Positions 26,601 to 32,542 of a stretch of DNA of 32,542 bases are shown here, one piece after another (position 1 is the stretch's first letter; each line of letters opens with the position of its first letter). The position numbers and the translations under genes were made by a program. The stretch is from positions 1 to 32,542 of the forward strand of contig PKDH01000043.1 in the NCBI GenBank assembly GCA_002863045.1, in the 5' to 3' direction. The notes under the pieces are model-generated. The model was not told where the DNA came from. It saw nothing but the letters and a program-made list of their open reading frames with translations, and searched no databases. Source of the stretch: Legionella sp. (GTDB lineage Bacteria > Pseudomonadota > Gammaproteobacteria > Legionellales > Legionellaceae).

Positions 26601-26879
26601 TTATTTGGTGTTATCAACGACTAAAGATAATCGTGAGCGCGATAGGACAGGCTTACCAATAAAACAAGCGTTTTGTTTGATTTCAATATAACGATAGGTT
26701 TCACCCGTTTTATCATCGATTAATTCAAGGCCATTGCCTTGGGCATCAAGCAAATTAAGGGATAAATCAATATCTTCGAATAAAGCAATAGCATATTTAT
26801 TCGTTAAAAAATGTAATAAGTCGGTAATTTGTTGGATGATTTGTGCTTGAGTTTGGTGTCCTTGCAATAAAATATGCAT
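26601..26879 (-). CDS. Small hypothetical protein
   Basis: 92 residues with no recognised family. It opens MHILLQGHQTQAQIIQQITDLLHFL, an amphipathic helix, followed by beta-prone segments (FEDIDLSLNLLDAQGNGLELIDD, then TYRYIEIKQNACFIG) and a short basic tail. No signal peptide or TM segment is present. An AGAAGG site lies just before the ATG, which supports real translation. The gene converges with comF (15-base gap) and is divergent from the DAHP synthase gene. Confidence 0.65.
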   Translation of the reverse strand: MHILLQGHQTQAQIIQQITDLLHFLTNKYAIALFEDIDLSLNLLDAQGNGLELIDDKTGETYRYIEIKQNACFIGKPVLSRSRLSLVVDNTK

Positions 26880-26980
26880 ATAACCTTCTCCCTAATAATG
26901 TTTTATACTTATCATATCGACAAAAAATAAAACATCTTGAGCTATTTATTTAATATATAACGCATCATATGTTTATACGG

Positions 26981-27009
26981 TTGCGGCTTTGGGGTAATTA
27001 AGAGATACT
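26981..27009 (+). promoter_or_regulatory. Candidate promoter of the DAHP synthase gene
   Basis: TTGCGG and GATACT are spaced 17 bases apart, 35 bases before the ATG. The -35 match is weak. No leader peptide or attenuator hairpin is seen in the 165-base gap. Confidence 0.3.
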
Positions 27010-27044
27010 TAATTTTAACTTAACTGTTCAAATAACGATTTATC

Positions 27045-28379
27045 ATGACACAATGGTCACCATCCGCATGGCAACAATATCCTTGTCGACAAGCCATCGA
27101 TTACCCTGATAAAGCGCTGCGCGATAAAGTTATTGGGCAACTAGGTCATCTACCACCTTTGGTCACCACAGGTGAAGTCAATAAGCTGACTCATTTAATT
27201 GCTGCAGCCGGGCGCGGTGAGGCTTTTATTCTGCAAGGTGGTGATTGCGCGGAATCATTTGGTGATTGTTCATCCCCTATTATTAGTAATAAAATTAAAA
27301 TTTTACTGCAGATGAGTTTAATTTTATTGCACAGCTTGCGTCGTCCTATTGTGCGGATAGGTCGTATTGCTGGGCAATATGCTAAACCCCGCTCCAACCC
27401 TATGGAAACCATCAATCAAATTACGCTACCCAGTTATCGTGGTGATTTGATTAATGCACCTGAATTTAATGAAACTGCGCGTACTCCTAATCCTAAGCGT
27501 ATGTTAGAAGGCTATGGACATGCAGCGATGACACTTAATTTTATCCGTGCATTAGTAAGTGGCGGCTTTGCTGATTTAAATAATCCCAGACAATGGGATT
27601 TAAGTTTTGTGCATCATGCCCATCAGGCGCAAGCTTACCAAGAGATTGTTGATTCGTTGGCCCAATCTTTAGAATTTTTGGCCGCTATCGACGGCATTCA
27701 GCGTAGCAATTTAACCAAAATTGATTTTTACACTTCTCACGAAGCGCTTAATTTATATTACGAGCAAGCACTCACCCGTTGTATCAAAGGGCGTTGGTAC
27801 AATCTTGCCACACACCTGCCCTGGATTGGTATGCGTACAGCCATGCTCAATGAAGCACATGTTAATTTTTTTGCAGGCATTGATAATCCTATCGGTATTA
27901 AAATTGGGCCAAGTGCAACACCCGCATGGCTTTGTGATTTAGTTAATCACCTTAATCCTCATAAAAAAGCTGGACGGTTACTGCTTATCACGCGTTTCGG
28001 TATGGATAAAATTAATGATTGTCTGCCAAATTTAATTCAAGCAGTTCAGCAAACTAAGATTCCGGTTACCTGGTCCTGCGATCCTATGCATGGCAATACA
28101 GAAACCACTAAGGATGGCTATAAAACTCGACATTTTGACAATATTTTAGCCGAGCTTACTCAGGCGGTTACCATTCATCAACAAAATCATAGTGTTTTAG
28201 GTGGGGTGCATTTTGAGCTAACCGGCGAAAACGTCACCGAATGCTTAGGTGGTGCACGGGATTTACGCGCTGAAGATTTAAAACATGCCTATCATAGTTT
28301 GGTTGACCCAAGGCTCAATTATGAACAATCTTTGGAGATGGCCATACAATTAAGTCGTGCTTTTAAACCAGTTGTCTAA
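27045..28379 (+). CDS. Class II 3-deoxy-7-phosphoheptulonate (DAHP) synthase
   Basis: First enzyme of the shikimate pathway, joining phosphoenolpyruvate and erythrose 4-phosphate. At 444 residues it is the plant/actinobacterial type II form, not the AroF/G/H type I form. The metal and substrate residues are visible: Cys68 in LQGGDCAESF, RIGRIAGQYAKPRS, His in WSCDPMHGNT, Glu in GGVHFELTGENVTEC and Asp in LVDPRLNYEQSLEMA. No extra N-terminal regulatory domain is present beyond the usual short helix. It stands alone, with no other aromatic genes in the window. Confidence 0.94.
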   Translation: MTQWSPSAWQQYPCRQAIDYPDKALRDKVIGQLGHLPPLVTTGEVNKLTHLIAAAGRGEAFILQGGDCAESFGDCSSPIISNKIKILLQMSLILLHSLRRPIVRIGRIAGQYAKPRSNPMETINQITLPSYRGDLINAPEFNETARTPNPKRMLEGYGHAAMTLNFIRALVSGGFADLNNPRQWDLSFVHHAHQAQAYQEIVDSLAQSLEFLAAIDGIQRSNLTKIDFYTSHEALNLYYEQALTRCIKGRWYNLATHLPWIGMRTAMLNEAHVNFFAGIDNPIGIKIGPSATPAWLCDLVNHLNPHKKAGRLLLITRFGMDKINDCLPNLIQAVQQTKIPVTWSCDPMHGNTETTKDGYKTRHFDNILAELTQAVTIHQQNHSVLGGVHFELTGENVTECLGGARDLRAEDLKHAYHSLVDPRLNYEQSLEMAIQLSRAFKPVV

Positions 28380-28422
28380 GGCATCCTATGCTCTGAAAAT
28401 TGTAAATATTGTTTCATGTGCT

Positions 28423-28473
28423 AAGTTAAACAAGATATGGAAATTTCATCCATCTTGTTGGATGGTTTAACTT
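28423..28473. repeat. Bulged inverted repeat between DAHP synthase and PhoD-like genes
   Basis: AAGTTAAAC (28423-28431) pairs with GTTTAACTT (28465-28473), and nested inside, ACAAGAT pairs with ATCTTGT. No T-run follows. It ends four bases before the ribosome site of the downstream gene, so it could terminate the first gene weakly or affect translation of the second. Confidence 0.5.
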
Positions 28474-28488
28474 AATAAGGATAATGCC

Positions 28489-30180
28489 ATGCCCAATATG
28501 CCACGTATCAAACATATTTTATGGGGAGAGTTGACTTATAAGGATGGCTTCAAAAATGAAGAGCCTGATATTCATGATGACCGTGTGTGTTTAACCTCAA
28601 GCGTTATGCTACACAAAAAGTTTTCGCCTGCCGATTTTGAGCTTTTGTTAACCCCTCTTATTGATGAAGCGCCAAATACCGCACAAATCCGCTGTGCGCT
28701 TGCCAATATTGAATTAGATGAAGCCAATCAAATTGTATCGCAAAAGATTTTACATTTTAGAACCCCTGAACTTTTATGCCATACTGAGTATCGTTGCGAT
28801 GTGCTTTATCAAAAAAAATCCATCCTACCTGCTTCACTATCAATGCTTGATGGTCAAGATTTTATTATCACGACGCCGCCAGCACGCCAAGACCCACAAC
28901 CACTAAATATTGCCTTGGGTGGCGACCAGGAACGTTTCGAACAACTAGGGGTTTTCGGTCGCTTATTGGGTTTAAATAACGAGCGTCAAACGAAAAAGAT
29001 TTACGAACACATTGAAAAACAACCCAAACCTTATGATGTCATTTTACATTTGGGTGATTTGTATAATGGTGAATTTTATTTTAGTTTCAGTAATTTATTT
29101 CGGCACAATCGTCATATTTTTGAACCCCATGTTAAATCTGAAGAAGCTTTTAGCGCGCATTTACGCCATGATTTTTTCAAACCCTCAAAGCTTGCTTTTG
29201 CCAGAATAGGCGCTGGCTTTTATCCACTTATTGATGATCATGATACAGGCAAAAATAGTCGTAAAGCCATTACTACCCAAGATGAACGCATCGTGCAACA
29301 GCATATGGAGCGTGCTTTTCATCGTCATACTTTATTACCACAATTTACCACACAAACCACAGACGGCTACGGTAAAGTAACAACCAAACATGGTCGATTA
29401 GGCCCGTATTTTAAAATACGTATCGGCCAGCATGAGATTTTTATGCTACATAATCGCTATACCCAAACCGATGACGCCCCAGCAGATGCTTTTTTATTAG
29501 GTGAAGAACAATGGCAATGGCTTGAAGCTTCGCTCAATGATTCAAAAGCATCTAATAAAATCCTTTTATCACCCCTGCCTTTGGTCATGGGTAAAAATCC
29601 TGCTGAAGATTATCGCGGTCATCATGAAGAATGGTCACGTCTATTACAGCTTTGCCGCCATCATCAAATTGCTACTATTTTAACGGCAGATTCACACAAT
29701 TTTAGTCATAGTGAAATCTGGGTACGCTGCTTTCCAGATGATGATCCCTGGGTTGTGAATCATTATTTAGTGGGCACATTAGGCGGCAGCAGTCAAAAAA
29801 TTAGTACCGCCGAACTTGATTCAATCAATCAGCCAAATCGCATGCCTTTATTACCAGAAGATGCTGAATTTGACCGTGAACTATATAGAGGCTCGCGTGT
29901 ATTAGCCTATTTTGCGCCTGGTAAAAAATATGCTTTACTACCGCTTAAAAATGAATTAGGTATCACCACCTCTAGCGAATGGTCAACAAATTGGCATAAA
30001 GATGTGCATGGCTACGCTAATTTGATATTTAATCCTTTGGTGTCGCCTAATGCTAATGCGCAATTGGCTCAAGATACCTCAAGTTTTCAGGTCAATAGCC
30101 GTTTTTTTGCTTGTCGTAAACGCCATCAAATAAACGATGAAGCAAGACTAAGCCAACAATATTCTATTCATTTATCCTAG
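28489..30180 (+). CDS. PhoD-like metallophosphatase, cytosolic form
   Basis: A 563-residue protein of the PhoD-like calcineurin-fold superfamily. A beta-rich N-terminal domain (1-135) precedes the metal-site blocks: IALGGDQERF (Asp146), LHLGDLYNGEFYF (Asp190), LIDDHDTGKNS (249-256, the counterpart of PhoD DDHD) and LTADSHNFSHSEIW (His403, His407). Classical PhoD is exported by Tat with an RR signal; here the N-terminus (MPNMPRIKHILWGEL) has no signal peptide, so it should be cytosolic or use another export route. AAGG lies eight bases before the ATG. Substrate is unknown; a phosphodiesterase or phosphomonoesterase is expected. Confidence 0.8.
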   Translation: MPNMPRIKHILWGELTYKDGFKNEEPDIHDDRVCLTSSVMLHKKFSPADFELLLTPLIDEAPNTAQIRCALANIELDEANQIVSQKILHFRTPELLCHTEYRCDVLYQKKSILPASLSMLDGQDFIITTPPARQDPQPLNIALGGDQERFEQLGVFGRLLGLNNERQTKKIYEHIEKQPKPYDVILHLGDLYNGEFYFSFSNLFRHNRHIFEPHVKSEEAFSAHLRHDFFKPSKLAFARIGAGFYPLIDDHDTGKNSRKAITTQDERIVQQHMERAFHRHTLLPQFTTQTTDGYGKVTTKHGRLGPYFKIRIGQHEIFMLHNRYTQTDDAPADAFLLGEEQWQWLEASLNDSKASNKILLSPLPLVMGKNPAEDYRGHHEEWSRLLQLCRHHQIATILTADSHNFSHSEIWVRCFPDDDPWVVNHYLVGTLGGSSQKISTAELDSINQPNRMPLLPEDAEFDRELYRGSRVLAYFAPGKKYALLPLKNELGITTSSEWSTNWHKDVHGYANLIFNPLVSPNANAQLAQDTSSFQVNSRFFACRKRHQINDEARLSQQYSIHLS

Positions 30181-30201
30181 ATGATGGATTTATGTCTTTT
30201 T

Positions 30202-30228
30202 TGTGGTACGATTTTACAACGTGCCACA
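30202..30228 (+). terminator. Putative terminator after the PhoD-like gene
   Basis: TGTGGTACG and CGTGCCACA form a 9-bp stem with one G-T wobble and a 9-base loop, followed by ATTTTAT. It lies 22 bases after the stop codon and also precedes the ATG of the next gene by 22 bases. Confidence 0.5.
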
Positions 30229-30249
30229 ATTTTATAAAATCACCTCAAT

Positions 30250-30645
30250 ATGACACTTTATGTATTTATTTACCAGGCATCTGGACAGCAAACTGACGCT
30301 CGCTTATCATTTTGGACACCTGGTTATGGTGGCGCTTATATTTTTCAATCCAAAAAAGAAGCGCAAGAAAATTTAGCTTCTTGGGTGCGCCGTGGTATTG
30401 CCAACCCACGTTTTGCACTTGTTATGCCTATTTACTTAAAACTGACCGATTATCAAAACCTAATTGGTACGGCCACTTTTTGCACAAAATTACAAATTAA
30501 AAAACTATTATTGCACAACCAATATGCCGCTTTTAAACAAGGTAAACAATTTTCAGCTTATGAACATGAATTAAAGCTTAATATGTACCCAACGCTATCA
30601 GTGTCCGCCCAACTTGCAGCCTGCCAGCAGCCTAGATTTAATTAA
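30250..30645 (+). CDS. Hypothetical protein, orphan
   Basis: 131 residues, unrecognised. It is aromatic- and glutamine-rich: MTLYVFIYQASGQQTDARLSFW at the start, GYGGAYIFQSKKEAQENLASWVRRG in the middle. No TM segment, signal peptide or cysteine cluster is present. The look is of a small soluble alpha/beta protein. No Shine-Dalgarno is visible. Its TAA stop shares the palindrome TTAA with the stop codon of the convergent nfeD gene. Confidence 0.6.
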   Translation: MTLYVFIYQASGQQTDARLSFWTPGYGGAYIFQSKKEAQENLASWVRRGIANPRFALVMPIYLKLTDYQNLIGTATFCTKLQIKKLLLHNQYAAFKQGKQFSAYEHELKLNMYPTLSVSAQLAACQQPRFN

Positions 30646-31061
30646 GCATCCACAGGCTCGACGACTAAAACAGCATCTTCGGTAATATCAACCACTCGAA
30701 CCATCTGCCCTTTGGGTAAATCAGGTCCTTTAACAGGCCAAGTAGAATCACGTATCCGCACTCGACCCTGACCATCACGTAACGCTTCAACTAAAATGGC
30801 TTGCTGATGTATCAAAGCATGTAGCGGTTGGTTAAGAGTAGATTGACCCACTTTAGGTTTTCGCAAGCCATATACCAATACCATGACCACAGATAAACCA
30901 GCAAATAAAGTAAGTTGTAAGTTTAAAGACAAACTAATGACACACGTTAAAAGACCAATTACAGCGGCGGCAATACTTAAAACCAATAAAAATCCAGCCG
31001 CACCTAAACTTTCAGCGATTAACAGTATTAGTGCCAAACTTAACCAATAACCATAGCTCAC
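30642..31061 (-). CDS. NfeD-like membrane protein
   Basis: A 139-residue short NfeD (NfeD1b/YbbK-type) protein. Two or three N-terminal TM segments (about 5-65) precede a C-terminal OB-fold domain (about 82-138; GRVRIRDSTWPVKGPDLPKGQMVRVVDI). These proteins pair with SPFH/stomatin proteins in inner-membrane microdomains. The ATG overlaps the stop of the SPFH gene by 4 bases (ATGA), so the two are translationally coupled and should work as a unit. Confidence 0.88.
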   Translation of the reverse strand: MSYGYWLSLALILLIAESLGAAGFLLVLSIAAAVIGLLTCVISLSLNLQLTLFAGLSVVMVLVYGLRKPKVGQSTLNQPLHALIHQQAILVEALRDGQGRVRIRDSTWPVKGPDLPKGQMVRVVDITEDAVLVVEPVDA

Positions 31062-31996
31062 TTTGATGCCTGATTTGAGGATGTGTTTGAATCGTGCATA
31101 TGACGCAGCATATCCGTCATACCGCCAAGTGCGCCAATCACCCCACTTGCCTCTAATGGCATCATCACCATTTTGCTATTATCTGATGCGCCAATGGTAT
31201 GTAAGGCATCGATGTATTTTTCCGCAATAAAATAATGCACCGCTTCAATAGACCCTTTAGATATCGCATGGGATACCGAGTAAATCGCACGCGCGTCAGC
31301 TTCTGCGGTACGTTCACGCGCTTCAGCGGCTAAATAAGCTTCTTGCTTGGCCGCTTCAGCACGTAAAATTTGTGAAGTTTTATCCCCTTCAGCTTTTAAA
31401 ATTTCCGCCTGCCTAAAACCCTCAGCATTTAATATCGCAGCACGTTTCTCACGTTCAGCTTTCATTTGATTGGCCATGGCTTCGATTAGATTTTTAGGTG
31501 GTCTGATATCTCTTATCTCTATTCGGGCAACCTTAACACCCCAGGGATTCGTAGCTAAATCAACCACATGCATCAAGCGGCTGTTGATTTCATCACGCTG
31601 ACTGAGCATGCTATCTAATTCAAGCGAACCTAACACTGTACGAATATTGGTCATGGTTAAATTACGAATGGCATATTGTAAATCATCAATTTGATAGGCT
31701 GCTTTGGCTGCATCTATCACTTGATAAAAACAAACCGCATCAATGGTGACCATGGCATTATCTGAGGAAATCACCTCTTGCGGTGGAATATCGAGCACAC
31801 GTTCACGCTTGGATAATTTATGCGAAACGCTATCGATAAACGGAATAATTAAATTCAAACCTGGCGATAAAGTATGGGTATAGCGCCCAAAACGCTCAAC
31901 AGTCCACTCTTCAGCTTGTGGTACAAACTTAACACCAGCTAATACAAATACCACCGCAAATACTACCAATAGTCCAAGAGTGACCAATAATTCCAC
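31058..31996 (-). CDS. SPFH/stomatin-like membrane protein (QmcA family)
   Basis: 312 residues with one N-terminal TM segment (about 4-22), an SPFH/band-7 domain (VPQAEEWTVERFGRYTHTLSPGLNLIIPF through VARIEIRDIRPP, in order) and an Ala/Glu-rich coiled coil (about 180-245, ILKAEGDKTSQILRAEAAKQEA) that drives oligomerisation. The family forms large membrane rings that scaffold proteases and other complexes. The start is GTG with AAGGAG six bases upstream. It is co-transcribed with the NfeD gene. Confidence 0.92.
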   Translation of the reverse strand: MELLVTLGLLVVFAVVFVLAGVKFVPQAEEWTVERFGRYTHTLSPGLNLIIPFIDSVSHKLSKRERVLDIPPQEVISSDNAMVTIDAVCFYQVIDAAKAAYQIDDLQYAIRNLTMTNIRTVLGSLELDSMLSQRDEINSRLMHVVDLATNPWGVKVARIEIRDIRPPKNLIEAMANQMKAEREKRAAILNAEGFRQAEILKAEGDKTSQILRAEAAKQEAYLAAEARERTAEADARAIYSVSHAISKGSIEAVHYFIAEKYIDALHTIGASDNSKMVMMPLEASGVIGALGGMTDMLRHMHDSNTSSNQASK

Positions 31997-32034
31997 CAGT
32001 TTCTCCTTAATTAAATTTATCCTTGAAGATTTAA

Positions 32035-32065
32035 ATTATAGAGGTAATTTTTCATTTAATTGCAA
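32035..32065 (-). promoter_or_regulatory. Promoter of the SPFH-NfeD operon
   Basis: A perfect TATAAT -10 on the minus strand lies 39 bases before the GTG start, with TTGCAA (4 of 6) as a possible -35 at a long 19-base spacing. Confidence 0.5.
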
Positions 32066-32175
32066 AAGCATCTTGTTTTTTTAATTTCAAATTTTTCTTT
32101 GTACCAGACAAAAATATTAAGAGACAAAAAAAGAAAGGGTGAAAAAAGAAATAACGCGCTGAGTTAAATAGAATT

Positions 32176-32282
32176 TCATATGATCTTCTTGTCTAGGTTC
32201 TGTGAACCAATTTTTAACGCAACCATATGAATTTCGGTAGTAAATCCCCCTTTGCTACGACCAAGTGCTTAGGATTCATTGG
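32176..32282 (-). pseudogene. IS5-family transposase remnant
   Basis: On the minus strand the frame reads NES-stop-ALGRSKGGFTTEIHMVALKIGSQN and stops again after DKKII. ALGRS-[RK]-GGFTT-x-IH is a well conserved stretch of IS5-type (DDE) transposases. Only about 35 codons remain, with an in-frame stop just before the motif, so it is dead. No inverted terminal repeats of an intact element could be assigned. Confidence 0.65.
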
Positions 32283-32302
32283 TTACAATTTTTGAGTGAT
32301 AT
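32281..32302 (+). repeat. 22-nt direct repeat, left copy
   Basis: Matches 32489-32510 at 19 of 22 positions (core TTGAG[TC]GATAT). It borders the transposase remnant on its left and the hairpin/tandem array on its right. Confidence 0.6.
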
Positions 32303-32317
32303 AAGTGTGTGGCTAGA

Positions 32318-32338
32318 TCCCGCGGATATACCGCGGGA
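32318..32338. repeat. GC-rich hairpin, left copy
   Basis: TCCCGCGG and CCGCGGGA form a perfect 8-bp stem with a 5-base loop (ATATA). It is strikingly GC-rich in an AT-rich surrounding and has the same stem as the hairpin at 32462-32483. Confidence 0.8.
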
Positions 32339-32402
32339 AGTAGGCGATAGAATTGGTTGAGGGAAGTAGGCAATAGAATTGGTTGAGGGAAGTAGGCAAT
32401 AG
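32335..32402 (+). repeat. 26-nt tandem repeat, about 2.6 copies
   Basis: The unit GGGAAGTAGG[CG]GATAG-type followed by AATTGGTTGA occurs at 32335-32360 and 32361-32386 with one base difference, then partially from 32387 before it diverges after CAATAG. It begins inside the right arm of the left hairpin. Confidence 0.8.
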
Positions 32403-32461
32403 GGTTAGCTAAATCTCAGGATTAGGTCTATGTGGTGTTTACGGCTATCTTAACGCCTACG

Positions 32462-32483
32462 TCCCGCGGCTTTGTCCGCGGGA
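32462..32483. repeat. GC-rich hairpin, right copy
   Basis: The same TCCCGCGG/CCGCGGGA 8-bp stem as the left hairpin, with a 6-base loop (CTTTGT). It is followed five bases later by the right copy of the 22-nt direct repeat. Confidence 0.8.
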
Positions 32484-32488
32484 ACCAT

Positions 32489-32510
32489 GGTTATAAATTT
32501 TGAGCGATAT
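32489..32510 (+). repeat. 22-nt direct repeat, right copy
   Basis: Differs from 32281-32302 at three positions. The two copies bracket the hairpin and tandem-repeat array, 208 bases apart. Confidence 0.6.
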
Positions 32511-32542
32511 GTAAACGAGTTAAACCCCTTTTAAGTCAGCAA

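Larger units (their letters stand above)
31997..32542. other. Gene-free right end of the window
   Basis: No intact coding region. The first 70 bases hold the SPFH promoter; 32066-32175 is AT-rich without recognisable content. A decayed transposase fragment follows, then a nested repeat array that continues close to the window edge. This looks like a decayed mobile-element site. Confidence 0.6.

Noticed and set aside
26880..27044. Aromatic amino-acid attenuator before the DAHP synthase gene
   Set aside because: No leader peptide rich in Phe, Tyr or Trp and no terminator hairpin were found.
32335..32402. Tandem 26-nt repeat considered as a CRISPR array
   Set aside because: Units are directly abutting without spacers, only about 2.6 copies exist and no cas gene is visible.

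Overview
The window looks like chromosomal DNA of a Legionella-like gammaproteobacterium (Legionellaceae or a close Legionellales relative). It is AT-rich by eye. The best markers are a complete enhA-enhB-enhC entry-enhancer locus, a letA (gacA/uvrY-type) to uvrC pair next to phhA, bioC and a divergent comF, a HAD-IG 5'-nucleotidase and a plant-type (class II) DAHP synthase. These identities come from recognising protein motifs; no database search was run.

Layout. 1-139: 3' end of a HAD acid phosphatase (+). 161-217: two-way terminator. 219-6886 (-): lptF-lptG-elyC/ydcF-like-carB-greA, tightly packed and probably one operon that ends at that terminator. 7038-8901 (+): pepA-holC, divergent from lptF as in enterobacteria, but without valS. 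8976-9239 (-): rpsT, divergent from 9381-13700 (+): murJ, a second M17 aminopeptidase and a HAD-IG nucleotidase, all coupled by overlap or very short gaps. 13701-13943: intergenic region with a perfect 20-bp inverted repeat. 13944-14987 (+): unrecognised protein with a zinc-deaminase-like HxE...CxxC signature, overlapping tail-to-tail with enhC. 14969-19858 (-): enhA-enhB-enhC. 20068-20802 (-): putative membrane protein with coiled-coil character, behind a consensus -35 that abuts a LetA-box-like palindrome. 20899-25273 (-): bioC, phhA, letA, uvrC. 25353-26879: small hypotheticals around comF. 27045-28379 (+): class II DAHP synthase. 28489-30180 (+): PhoD-like phosphatase without a signal peptide. 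30250-30645 (+): orphan. 30642-31996 (-): SPFH/stomatin plus NfeD pair. 31997-32542: no intact gene, but a decayed IS5-type transposase fragment and a nested repeat array (22-nt direct repeats, two GC-rich hairpins, 26-nt tandem repeat).

Most of the window is housekeeping: LPS export (lptFG), peptidoglycan precursor flipping (murJ), envelope maintenance (elyC-like, enhA/enhC, SPFH/NfeD), transcription and translation (greA, rpsT), replication and repair (holC, uvrC), and amino-acid, pyrimidine and biotin metabolism. The accessory and possibly host-interaction layer is the enh locus, the deaminase-like protein, the 244-residue putative membrane protein, the PhoD-like enzyme and the repeats at 13.8 kb and 32.2-32.5 kb. 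The best candidates for something undescribed are the deaminase-like protein and the repeat array at the right edge.
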